Assembly (NCBI GenBank): GCA_030549335.1
Contig: CM060193.1
Coordinates: 65,635,646-65,699,645, forward strand
Length of the DNA: 64,000 bases
Direction of reading: 5' to 3'
From: Pontederia crassipes
Lineage: Eukaryota > Streptophyta > Magnoliopsida > Commelinales > Pontederiaceae
Position numbers and translations under genes: made by a program. This document shows, piece after piece, positions 24,570 to 36,009 of this stretch; within the stretch, counting starts at the first letter, position 1, and every line of letters starts with the position of its first letter. The notes under the pieces are model-generated. The model saw nothing but the letters and a program-made list of their open reading frames with translations. It searched no databases and was not told where the DNA came from.

Positions 24570-26060
24570 TACATTAATCTTTTATATATATATGACTTAT
24601 GGATGTGCTAATTATTATTTTTACTGCCCACCGTTATTTATGAGTGGGTGAAGTAACAACGGCCATTGATGAATGCAATTAATTAATTAATCAGGGTCGA
24701 ATTTGTTTGGAACGTTGATATGTATTGGCAAGGTGTTGCATGATGCATGAGACAGTGCATGTTACATATGTGTACGTATATCTGTTAAATTAAATGGCAT
24801 GCACGCTGCTCACAGGTCACTGGCACATGCAATATAACTGTCCAACAGCGGAACGGGGCCGCTAAAGTGGCTAAACAATGCACCATTTAATTAATGATCG
24901 ACACGAAATTAAAGGCCATGGATTAAAGATCAATCATGCATCTATATATATAAATGCATGTAAATCATATAGTTAAGTTAAGGTGTTATTTTTTGAGTTC
25001 AAGTTTTAGGGTTTACTTTCTCCTTCCACGGAAGGAATTCCTTACCTATATTAGTGTGACAAATACCAATATACGACTTGTAATTAACGTGATCACAATA
25101 TTATCACTATATTGTGGGTTAGGTTCGTGGAGATAGTACATTAAACGTGCCCCAAATCTATAATAAATTTGTAATTATTAATTACAAAACTTGAGACAAA
25201 TTAGTATCACAATTTAGGAATAATTTTTTACAAATTTGTTATAATATATCGACTAATATTAGTGACCGTAATTTTTATAATTAATTTGATCACAATCTTC
25301 TTTTTATATTGTCAGTTAAATTTTTGGAGATAAATGCACTAAATGTGTCTCAAATTTGTCATTAATATGTGATAATATTACAACAAAATATGGAGTCACT
25401 AAAATCACTAGTTAATTGATCAAATTCTTATAGTAGATTACAAGCTAATCATGTCGATTTTAAGGATGTAATTATATTGCAACGGCGACATAATGAAGGT
25501 ACCGATAATTAACTGTAAAACAGGAAACTTACTAACTATTAAAAATGCCAACATTTTCTTATTGCAGGATTGAGCTGGCATATTAAGAGGTTCATGAATC
25601 ATGATATATACAACATGGGAATTTGAGATGGCAGCACAGACCTGTAACTCGCTTGTGATACGTTATATCTCTTTTTACAACTAGCTGCATGCATGCCTTA
25701 TACTAATTAATTAAATTGATATTTAATGATGCATGCAGGAGCATTATATATTTCAAATTGAACCTAGCATTAATTATATATACAAAGGAGAGAGGAGCAG
25801 GTGACATGAAGCATATAAATAATTTCTGTGAATATATATGTATATATATATGATTAATTTCGTGTCTAACCTTGTAGTTATCATAAACATCCTCTTAAAG
25901 TTTCTCTGTATTGCCAATTTACTTTTTTCTTCATTATTTTAATTAAATCTTAATATTTATATTAATAATGCATTGAATCATATTCCTACCCCAATTAGAA
26001 TTGTCTGACTTCAAGACACTTCAAAGTAAAAGACGCCCACACACTATATCATTATTTTTT
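24570..26060. other. AT-rich spacer
   Basis: There are no coding regions. Phrases such as TAATATTAGTGACCGTAA recur loosely, but no element boundaries could be set. Confidence 0.4.
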
Positions 26061-26064
26061 CCAT

Positions 26065-26150
26065 CTAATAAGATTCTGCATCGTCTTAAATTTCTCAAAT
26101 TTTCTTACGGTGCATAATTTTTTTAAATCCTATCAATTTGATTTGTTGTT
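26065..26150 (+). mobile_element. LTR-end fragment of the 42.9-kb solo-LTR family
   Basis: CATCTAATAAGATTCTGCAT, AAATTTCTCAAATTTTCTTA and CGGTGCATAATTT line up with the last ~90 bp of the solo LTR at 42859-43231. Only this part is present. Confidence 0.45.
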
Positions 26151-26589
26151 TGATGCCTCATTTTATCTTTCATAGATAGTTTAAAAATCTGAAAATAAAA
26201 AATACAAAAAAATAAAAAAACAACACACTTTATTTATTGAAATAATAAAGCACTTTTTAATAAAAAAAACAAAGATGTAAAGGGTCTATGAGTTTCTTAT
26301 TTTTTAATTAGAAACTTTTTTTTATTTTTGGAAACATTTTTGAAAAAGTAAAATAGACCCTTCTCCCTGTAGGATTTTATTTTTATTAGTCTTCAATTTT
26401 TAAAATAGTGATTTACAATACAAAATATTGATTGGATAGGAAGGGCTAGTAGGTTAATTAATAAACGAAAAAAAATATTTCATAAAAGTTGAAGGGGTAT
26501 TATGGAAACGCGGATAAAATTTAAGAGGCAACCGATCATTTTTATAATATAAAATTAGATATGAAAGTAAGCTATAATTTGAATGAGAT

Positions 26590-27010
26590 AAGAGGAAATA
26601 AACCATCAAATGGATGTGTCAAGTGCACACCGTGTCAAGCACAATCTTGTACGTTCAGGAGAATCATGGCTCAAAAGAAGACGCGTGATATGGATCGTTA
26701 AGATGCAATTTGATGGTTGCTGTAACATCTCGTGAGATTTTGCATCCACGATATGAATAGTTAAGATGCGATCCGACGGTCGCCTACGATTTTACACTTT
26801 TCCTCTCTTTCTCTCACGTGATCTCTCTCGACGTCATCGCCATTGTCGTCGGAGAGGAGGTGAAGGGTGAATCGGAGGATGAGGTGGTGACGGGCGAGAG
26901 TCGATCATTTCAAGGATGCCGTTGGAAGCGTCCATAACCACAACATCGAAGAGGAGGCGAAGGGCGAATAAAAGGATGAGGTGGCAGCGAGCCAGGCAAT
27001 CATCTCAGGA
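26590..27010. repeat. Local duplications in a GC-richer block
   Basis: GATCGTTAAGATGCAATTTGATGG is followed by a diverged GAATAGTTAAGATGCGATCC copy, and GGAGGTGAAGGGTGAATCGG by GGAGGCGAAGGGCGAATAA. No product is recognisable. Confidence 0.4.
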
Positions 27011-27060
27011 TTGTGCTTCACAAGGTACAAAGCAAACATCACTTCACACATTCATTTTAC

Positions 27061-27062
<2 letters not shown>

Positions 27063-27129
<67 letters not shown>
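27063..27129. repeat. (TAA)n microsatellite
   Basis: About 22 TAA/ATA triplets in a row. It would translate as poly-Asn or poly-Ile in some frames but is not coding. Confidence 0.95.
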
Positions 27130-27131
<2 letters not shown>

Positions 27132-27139
27132 TAAAATTC

Positions 27140-28554
27140 TCTCTATTTTTCTCCCATTGAGAGTCGGCCATGCACCTAAAAATGAAGACACTCGTGTTGA
27201 GAATAGTTAGAAATGTAGTATTTATAATATTTCTATTATAAATATAAAGAATCCTAAATTTGAATTCCGATTGAATTTTCATTAAATTCTTTAATAGTTA
27301 TATATCGGACTCCTTATAAATGTGAGCGAGAATGTTAGTACTTTATGAGTACAAAAATAATATTTTTTTCTAGCTTTTAAAACTGAACGATAGTGGATCG
27401 TATTTAATAACCGCATAAATAGAACACGCAACACACACATATATATATATATAGGTAAGTTGCAAGTACAAGTTTACAGTTTTTTTAATTTTTATATATA
27501 CAATTTATTTATAAAAATTATTTACTTACCTAAAAAAGTTGATTTACACAGTATAGATCTACACCTCCATTATATATATATTAAAAACAATAGAAGTGAG
27601 AAGGTTTATGTTGCAAAAAGAGATCATGTAGGGCAGTAGGTGTACGTGAACAGGCATTGTATGGTGGAGCAAGCCACAAAAAGAACAAAGGAAGGGGAAG
27701 ACGAAGGGGGGGAGTGGAAGAGACGAAATGTAAGACCACTAATTAGATTAAGGCCACCAACTCCTCCTCCTCCTCCTCCTCCTCTTTAATTTCAGGGTCA
27801 CAAAAGTCTGCTGCACACGGAAATCAAACAACACCAAAATATGTATGCACCGTTGCACTACGGCAATATTAACTTAGTCCAAAAGTAACCCAACTATATA
27901 TAATATTCATATGCAAACATGCAGGAAGAAGAAGAATAATAATAATAAGACAAATTCATAGCTGACGAATGCATGGAGAATTGAATTGGAGAAAAATGTC
28001 GATAGAACATGCTGGAAATAGGAGACTTAGCTTCCCCTCCATAATTAATACCAAACTATATATGACTATGACCATATGACTGTACACGAGATGAGAAGCA
28101 TTCTTGACAGCAACTTAAACTGCAATGCAAGATGATATCAAAGAGACTTCACCTAACAGCACACGACTCATAACCACATAATTGCCGGCAGGGGGCGGTT
28201 GGCCAATTTACTCTAAGTACATATGATGGTGGATTTCACATCTCCAATTAATGAACAAAACTAAGGATGTAACACACACAGCTGGTGTTCAATTAATCCA
28301 CCGCCACGGTTAATTAATTACCAATCTGCATCAATTTATGCACGCATGAATTAATAAAAACATATATCTAGATAAAAAAAAGAAATTTCTAACTTTATGT
28401 ATAGAGATATATACATATATAAAAAGTTGTCTATACGTTTTTTTATATATGAGGCTAATTTAATAATGCGCCACTCCCCTCATCTAGAAAGGATGAACTC
28501 ATAAAATTATTGTTTTAAAAAAATGAAAAGAATATTAAAATAATTAATTTGTTT
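27140..28554. other. Spacer downstream of the OXI1-like kinase
   Basis: It contains a short CTC triplet run near 27765-27783 and otherwise AT-rich DNA. The part next to 28554 is presumably the kinase 3' UTR. I see no other gene. Confidence 0.4.
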
Positions 28555-30038
28555 TCAAAATGCGTCAAAATCGGCATTTTTAGCGGTTGCGGAAGGACGA
28601 TTTCGCCCTTCCTCCCCTTCCGCTTCCGCCCGCTTCTCCTCGGCCGCCGCCGCCTTCTCCCTCGCCCTGGCAAGCAGGACCTCTTCCACCGTCTTCTCCA
28701 CGTCGATCCCCACGGCGGCGGCGGAGGCGGTGGCGCCTTCTTCGTCGGCGGACTCTTCTTCCGGTTCCTCCCCCGACGAGGGGATGAACGGCGGCCGCGA
28801 TATGGTCAGGACGTCGTCCCAATCCATCCCTCTGAAGAACTCGTGCCGCTTGATCTCCTCGCACGCGATCCTCTTCTGGGGGTCCTTCTCCAGGAGCCTC
28901 CTAATGAGGTCCCGCAGCGGCGTCTGCTCGCCGGTGAGCTCGGGCGCCATGGTCAGTATGCGGTAGAAGGTCTCTTTCCTGTTCAGCCCGCGGAAGGGGG
29001 TGCGGCCGTAGAGCATCTCGTAGAGGACGACGCCGAGACCCCACCAGTCCACCGCGAAGTCGTGGCCGGAGCCCTCGATGATCTCCGGTGACACGTACTC
29101 CTCTGTTCCGACGAATGAGTTCGACTTTTTGTTCTCCGACGAGGGAACGGACGACGGCGGGGATTCACCACCGGCTGGGCCGCGCGGGGCGGTCTCCTCT
29201 GGAGGATCGGAGATCTCGGGCGAAACGCCGGATTCGCAGGAGAAGAAGGCTGCGATGCGTCTGTGGCGTTTCTTTGCCTTCCTCCTGTCCTTTTTGGTTA
29301 CCGCCGGCGTCTTCTGGCTGTGCGGAGATGAAGCGTTGCCTTGATGGCGATCCGATTTGGGGGATTCTGGCGAGGGGAGTCTGGTGGAGAGGTCGAAGTC
29401 TACGAGCATAATGTGGCCGTTGTCTTGGATGAGGACGTTCTCCGGCTTGAGGTCACGGTAGACGATGCCCAGGCCGTGGAGGTACTCCAGCGCGAGCACC
29501 AACTCCGCAGCGTAAAACCTACGCGAACGAATTCGAATTACGAAACCATCAAAATTAAAATCTACTTAATGACGTTTAAAAGGCGGGAGCCGAAAAGCTA
29601 CCTAATGACATCGTCGGAGAACATCCTCTCCGTCTGCCGGCGGCGGAGGGAGTTGAGATCGCCGCCGGAGCAGCGGTCGATGAGGAATCCGACGATCTTA
29701 TCGGTAGAGACGACGCCGTGGAGGGCCGGGAGCAACGGGTGGGAGAGGGCGAGGAGGGCGTCGCGCTCGAACCATATCCTCCGGTAGGCGTCCCCGCCGT
29801 TGTTCGCCGTGCCCTTGAGCTCCACGGACGTCCGAGAGATAGCCTTGAGAGCGAGCCCGACGCCGGCGTCGCTCTTCCCCTCCGTGATCCGCTGCTCCGC
29901 GCGGCGGACGAAGAAGACGACACCCTTGGCGCCGCGTCCGAGGACGGAGAGGGCTTTGAGGTCGCGGAGCTCGAGGGTCTGGGGCGGCGGCTGGAAGGGC
30001 GTCGACGACGAAGGCGGCGGCTGCGGGGAGACGGCCAT
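28555..30038 (-). CDS. OXI1: OXI1-type AGC (AGC2/AGC VIII) Ser/Thr protein kinase
   Basis: Two exons, 30038-29602 and 29518-28555, joined in an Arg codon (GAT GTC ATT AG|G), encode 466 residues. Glycine loop GRGAKG 34-39, ATP Lys65 (ALKAIS), helix-C Glu91, catalytic Asp168 (YRDLKPEN) and DFD at 186-188, the plant AGC VIII variant of DFG. About 90 residues, including a basic KKDRRKAKKRHRR stretch, are inserted between subdomains VII and VIII. The activation loop NSFVGTEEYVSPE holds the PDK1-site Ser280. The C-terminus ends DFDAF, a PIF-like FxxF motif for PDK1 docking, as in Arabidopsis OXI1. Identity with OXI1 is strong around MFSDDVIRFYAAELVLALEY, more than with UCN. The known role of OXI1 is relaying H2O2, singlet-oxygen and pathogen signals below PDK1. 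Start: the ATG at 30038 is the first in frame. No break is visible. Confidence 0.93.
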
Positions 30039-30121
30039 CGCTGGCGACGAAGAGCTCGACACCAACTCGAAGTCGAAGGGATGCTTGGTTTAACAGTAAG
30101 TAGCACTTTGCTCATAACCCG

Positions 30122-30127
30122 TATATA
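30122..30127 (-). promoter_or_regulatory. TATA box of the OXI1-like kinase
   Basis: TATATA lies about 85 bp upstream of the kinase start codon, which would put transcription start near 30092 with a short leader of about 55 nt. Motif only. Confidence 0.5.
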
Positions 30128-30129
30128 TG

Positions 30130-30410
30130 CACTTACAATTAATATAATAATTTTAAATTCAACTTATTGGCAAAATGGTAAAAATATTTTTCTCCATTTG
30201 TTTTATACATCAATTAAAACTTACTTGGAATATATTTTTATATTTCAACCCTTGAGATCAAAAAATAAAATTAATTTATCTCATTAATTTATATCATTAC
30301 ATTTAATTATTTGATACTCGCCAGACGATATCAAAATGTGCAAAAAGTAATTCCTCTGTCGAATATAAATTATTTTTCATTTTCTTTATAAGAAAATGAA
30401 AAGTAATTCA

Positions 30411-30450
<40 letters not shown>

Positions 30451-31004
30451 TACGAGTTTGACGGTTGAATAATGCCACGCTTACGAATCTCCTGACGCCT
30501 TTCTTTTTTATGTTGCGTTTGCATCGCGTTTCCCCACGCGCGTATTCTCTCTCTCTTTTTTTTTTCTAGTTGTCTTATTTTAATTTCTTCCATATTAAAC
30601 ACGCCTTGATGATATATCTTTAAAAACTAATCCAAAGCCAAAAAGCAAGCTTTGTTGATACATTTATAGTTTTATAACAATATATTTGATATAAATAATT
30701 TATGGGGCAAATCTGATTTATATTCTTAGTAGACTCGGCTTAGCTGATATAAAATAATTAATAAATTGAAGTGTTATAAGTATTTTATTGATTAAAATTT
30801 ATTTTAAAAAATAAATAACTATTCATTTGGATAAAATTAATTATTAATAATAATCAATTAGTTATGATACAACTAATTGATTTAATTTCTTAAAAAAAAT
30901 AATCACACCTTTTCTTGTTTATTTTTTTTACTTATAAATAAATTTGATATCTTCTTATGAGATAGTATTATAATGTTATAAACACAGATCTTTTTTAAAT
31001 GATT
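30130..31004. other. AT-rich spacer with a (GA)n tract
   Basis: A GA dinucleotide run lies at 30416-30446. At 30710-30965 an AT-rich block with CTTATAAATAAATTTGATAT text resembles blocks near 40600-40810 and 50500-50590, suggesting an old MITE family whose ends I could not define. Confidence 0.45.
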
Positions 31005-31533
31005 TAGGGTGTAAGAAAAATTTGACCAACCTGAAAAAATAAAAAAAAAATAGGGGCACGAATATGATTTAAGGTGATTTTTAATAAATTAAAATTCACC
31101 CGCTAAAATTATGATCCACTAAAAAAATTGTAGACACCGTGAAGTTCGATTTTTATTTATAATTTATAATTAATACATATGTTATTAATTTTTTTTATTA
31201 TGGATAGAATATTTTTTGTATAAAATTTCATACTTTTCTATCACATTATCAAACTCTAATTTAATAATTTTAAAATTTTAGTAGTATATTTTATATTTAA
31301 TATAAAATTAAATATTTTATATTAATTTTAAGTTGTTATATATATTTAAAATATAATTATATAAAGTAGTGCTAAAAATATTATCTGAAAAAATCAATCG
31401 GCTAGAGGGTGATTTTTTTTTTCAAAATAGTTTTAGGATGAGTTTTTGTTTAATTTTAAAAATTGATTCAAAAAATAATTATTAATTTTTTTAGATCGGA
31501 AATTAGATCCAATTCGAACTACTTTCACCCCTA
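31005..31533. mobile_element. hAT-like MITE (TAGGGGTGAAAG family), copy 2, inverted
   Basis: It begins TAGGGTGTAAGAAAAATTTG and ends ACTTTCACCCCTA. The interior mirrors the copy at 46645-47190 in reverse orientation, sharing for example CATACTTTTCTATCACATTAT and ATTTTAAAATTTTAGTAGTA. The flanking 8-mers do not match. Confidence 0.7.
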
Positions 31534-32118
31534 CTTATAAGTTGATTATAAGCTTGGGCGTAATTTTTTTTTGTTTAATATGTTTTCAAAAGAAAAGACT
31601 TGGATTATTAAGTATTAAGTCGGTCCTTTTAAATTGAATTAGTTATTAAGTATTAATGGCTGTAATTGCTGTTGCGTTGCTTAATTTTCGTGCACGGGAA
31701 TATGCTGCTTCTAGAAGGTGATGATGCATGGGCGATTTGGTGGAGAACAAATTCCTGTTTGATGTTTCGCTTTAATTTTTTTAATCTTTTTTTTTTTCAA
31801 ATTGCACGATGAGACGAAAAAAATGGCTATAAAAACTCTAGCAATTAATTGCAGATCGGCAACTCAGATTTTTTTACAACTCAAAGTCTAAGAATATTTT
31901 GTATATATTTATCTCGAACTTGTTAAACGAATTCAAACACAAAAAAATAAGACCAGAAATTGTAAAATTATAAATATAAAGATGCTATTTATTTTTAGAA
32001 GTTGGCAAGCATATCTAATTTAACACTGTTCAATAATATATTTCCCTCCTTATTTATCACTAGGCAGGAAAGCAAAGATTTGTGATTTGTGACTTAAACA
32101 TTCTTATTCGAAGTTTAA

Positions 32119-32417
32119 GGGGTCGTTTATTAGATAATTCTTTAGAAGAAATAATAAATTTTATTCTAAAAATATCGTATTTTAACTATATTTTTATCTT
32201 AACTCTTATTTGATTGAATGGAATAAATTTAATATTTTTATAATTACAATTTTTGCTATAAATGGTTTTAATTTATTATAATAATATAAATTATAATATA
32301 ATAAACTATAGTTAAATAATAAAAAATAAAAAATGATGAAAAAAATGAAAAAAGGGGAATATGTTTATTCTATTATTTTAAAAGAATAAAGATATTTTTC
32401 CATGGGTGCAAACGCCC
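32119..32417. mobile_element. Tourist-like (PIF/Harbinger) MITE
   Basis: A 299-bp AT-rich element with ends GGGGTCGTTT and AAACGCCC, flanked on both sides by TAA, the typical 3-bp TWA duplication of Harbinger elements. It has no coding capacity. Confidence 0.6.
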
Positions 32418-32419
32418 TA

Positions 32420-33450
32420 AATATTAAATCAAAATAAGAGATAGATAAAATTCGTAACGTCTTTAATTCAGGTTATTTATATCAAAATAAGAGATCCACT
32501 ATGAACTATTATCTTATAAAAATACTAGAAGAAAAAGTAAAATTATATCTAGAATTTTTCATTCATATATCACACTTTGAAGTCTTAATATGAGGAGGGG
32601 AATCACAAACAGCGTTGAGCCACAAGTCAATCAAAATGAAATGTTAAACAAGTCTTTGAGTTCAAGTAAAGAACACGGATGAATTTTTTTTTTTAAATTT
32701 TTGTCAATTCAAAAGGACGAGAACAAGTCAAGTCCGACAAGAACTTGGGCAGCAAGGCTTCCAATCAACTTGGTCTTTGAGTAAGCAATCTTTAATCACC
32801 AATTAAAAACCTTCTCGATTGTTCAATAAGATTATTTCCGGAGGAGAGCAAGAGAGGACCAATTCAACAAGCATATGCATATGGAATCTTCCTGATTCAA
32901 GCCATGCGAAATTGTAACCGGAATTTCCATCGACGATCTCGTAAACATACCAAAAAAAACGAGCTTAATTAACCGTTAAAATATGATAAAAGATCGATGA
33001 TTGATAGCTTATCATGATATGAGAGTAAGGTTAAGATGCTTGGAGCGAGCACTGGCCCGGAAAATGCTTTCACCGTTAAAAAAAAAACTCGTCTTATTTT
33101 AGGTCGAACAATTCAAAAAATCTATATTCATTTCTAATTTTTAAGGAATTAATGAAATGTAATACCCCTTGAGTGAAAATATGTAACACCTAATCTAACA
33201 GTCCAGATCAAATCGCGTGGGTGATAATCGAACGGTCCAGCGTGCTCTCTCTCTCTTCTCTCTCGCATCGGGTTGCTGCCACTACTCCTCCGTCCCGACG
33301 GCCACTCCTCTTTCACCCGCGCCGATGAGAAAGAGGGGCAATGCCCCCTCCGCAACCTTGTCGGTGGATCGTCAAATCAAAAGAAGAGGGGAAGTCGAGG
33401 TCGGGGGCGGTGCTCACATAGCTTCGTCATCGGATCGAAAGAAGAGGAAA
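32420..33450. other. Spacer, GC-richer at the right end
   Basis: AT-rich until about 33150. Then a block with AACACCTAATCTAACAGTCC and CT repeats forms the left half of the locus split by the solo LTR; the right half resumes at 35925. No gene was recognised. Confidence 0.4.
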
Positions 33451-33456
33451 GGTTGG

Positions 33457-35919
33457 TGTAACACTCCCAAAATCGCCCCTCCTCCCACGTAGGTAGTCAG
33501 GTTGACACCGGGAGCGTTACACTGTATATTACACTATTGACCATGATCATTCAACAAAATGCACACGTGACATCAATATTATAATAAGATATAATTAAGA
33601 CTTTGATGCGGAAGTTCAATCGTTGGTATAAGATAAGATATAGCTAATCTATGCAGCCTATAATAAGATACAAAAAGACCACAAGTTCAATAAGTACGAT
33701 AAGCGAAAGGGAAGTCCAACAGTCGAAATAACATGATGTCTTTTGAATAAGCAATAATGCTTTTAGCAGGATGCAATAATGAAAACTTGAAGCAATATGT
33801 TAGCCATGTGCAACACTCTTCAAGCCCTGTGTCCTCCATCACCTCATCAGTTAGGGTTCTCACTTGTAAAATTTCAATGCAGGGGAATCGAATACCCATG
33901 AGGAAAAAATTCAGTACAATAGCAAAATAGATGATGAAATAAGAATCATTGATAATCATATAATCATTAGATCTGTAATGAACAATAATATAACATGGCT
34001 TCTATACATTGACTATAATGATTCAGTATATGTACTATGTTCTTTACTATGACTGTACCTTTTCTATACAATACTCTATATTAACTCTATACCATACTGT
34101 GTTCCATACTTTACTATATCATATTTCATGCTTTACTTTACAATACCTTACTTTACATTACTTTGCTGTGAGTTGCACTACGTCTTTTACATTACTAAAA
34201 TGTCCTTATTGTTAGTTGTCCTATGCGAGCTTGATTTTATTAGATTGGAATGCAAGATGTGACTCTCTGAATCTGTAAAGCCAATAAGTCCATAAAGGGT
34301 GAGGGGTGCGACAATGCATCACCCAATTCGAAATGTAGGTGGGAGATGACCTACACCCTAGGAACAGTGATTATTTAAGAACCTGTACGTTCACTGTCTC
34401 CTCAGTTAGCTACATATCCCTCTGGCTCAGTATTATGTTCTTTGGGAAAGGAGTGTGACAAATGCATTATCCTTATTCGAAACACCGATGAGAGAGGACA
34501 TGTAGCCTTAGGAACAGTGGTCATTGAAGACCAGTAGGTTCGCTGCCTCCTCAGCTAACTACATACCCTTCTCTATACTATACTGTAATTCTTGTTCCGT
34601 ACAATGAGCCGGCATATAGCAATTCCGTAGCTTTGTCTTTACTTTACTTATCTTTCCTTATTATGAAGTCTACGAATCAGAATCCAAATGACATTACTGT
34701 TTCTATAATAGGACTCAACCAGTATAGATAAACTAGTTAGAGTCTTCGGCTAGATTCCAAAAGTTGGACTCAGATCGAATCAAAATTCGATTCGGACTAT
34801 GTCAATATCAGAACTAACTCAATGTCCCTCTATATGTTTAATCTGATTGGTTTAACTGAACCGAATAATTTGAACTGATTGGTCTGACTGGACCGATCGA
34901 CCGCCCTTTGGACCGGTCGACCGTTCCTCTCGGTTCGGTTGAGCCAAACCGATCGGCTTGGACCGGTCGACTGCTCCTGGTGGACCGGTCGACCGTTCTG
35001 TAGTACCGATCGACCGGTCCTCTTGGATCAGTCCACTTTATTCTTTGTCAGTCTGTTGCACCGATCAACCGTGTACAGATGGCTGGTCTACCGATGACTT
35101 TTGTTTATCTATGGGTCGGTCGACCGTCCTTAGAGGCCGATCGTCCGGTCTGAATTTCACGGGGACGCGCAATATGCATCGGATCGGTCGATCGTTCGGA
35201 AGATCGTCGACCGCTCGTGAGATCATATCCGTCGGTTAACAGATGGATCGGTCAATTGCCCCATAAAGATCGATCGACCGATAAACTTATGAACCAACAT
35301 GAGGCCCTCATAGAATCGGTCGATCGTTCATAGGACTAGTCGACCAGTCCTTGCGATAAAACAGGGCCGTCAGATTTCTTCCTCGTTTCTGGCGGCCTTC
35401 CGATCATCAAACGACGACAATCCAAATACGAAAGATGTAGTTGACAATCTCAACATAATAATGGCCTAACTTTACGCATCAAACGATCCATAATTCTTCA
35501 TCTAGAGATTTAAGACGCTACGGTACATTACTTTCGGTCGTTGAAACTCGTCGGCGATCTGCGGTCGTTCTCGATCGTCCTTGGGCGACGAGGGGTTGCG
35601 CTCGGTCCTCACGAACGCCGGAGGAGGTCGCTAAGGGTCGAAGGCACGTCGAGTCATCCACGATTTGCCGTCGCCGTGCTCTGTCTTGCTGCTCATGCGT
35701 CGACCGTTAAAGGGACGAAGGAGGAGAGGTAGGCGAGGGGAGAAGCGGCGGGCGGAAGTCTGAGGTGGCGCGAGGGTTGCCCTCACATCCCCTTTTATGG
35801 CACCGGCCGATCGTGGGGCGTGATCAGGGGAGGATTTCCCTCCCCTGTCGGCCGTTTTCATTTACTTCATTTTCCTTTTTTTTAATTCTTTCCTTAATTA
35901 GAAATTCAGATACATTACA
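33457..35919 (+). mobile_element. Solo LTR, Ty3/gypsy-like, 2.46 kb
   Basis: It begins TGTAACACTCCC and ends GATACATTACA (TG...CA, with TGTAA/TTACA symmetry). It is flanked by a perfect 5-bp target duplication GTTGG at 33452-33456 and 35920-35924. There is no internal region, so it is a solo LTR left by recombination between two LTRs. The TGTAACAC start favours a gypsy family, though the lineage is not certain. Inside are a ~150-bp tandem duplication (about 34310-34420 and 34460-34570) and a cluster of GGTCGACC/CGATCGACC motifs at 34868-35345. A solo LTR cannot be dated by LTR comparison. Confidence 0.88.
34310..34575. repeat. Tandem duplication inside the solo LTR
   Basis: GACCTACACCCTAGGAACAG then TCACTGTCTCCTCAGTTAGC is followed about 150 bp later by a diverged copy with TAGCCTTAGGAACAGTGG and TCGCTGCCTCCTCAGCTAAC. 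Confidence 0.75.
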
Positions 35920-36009
35920 GTTGGGGTCAGAGGAGGCGCTCGCAGGGGATCGACTCTATTGGGTCGTCAAATCAGAAGAAGAAGGGAGGACACCATTGGT
36001 TCGAATCAT

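Noticed and set aside
27013-27282. Frames encoding poly-Asn or poly-Ile
   Set aside because: Produced by the (TAA)n microsatellite.
28549-29091. Plus-strand frame of about 180 residues
   Set aside because: Antisense shadow of the GC-rich kinase exon 2; Arg/Pro/Gly-rich with no domain.
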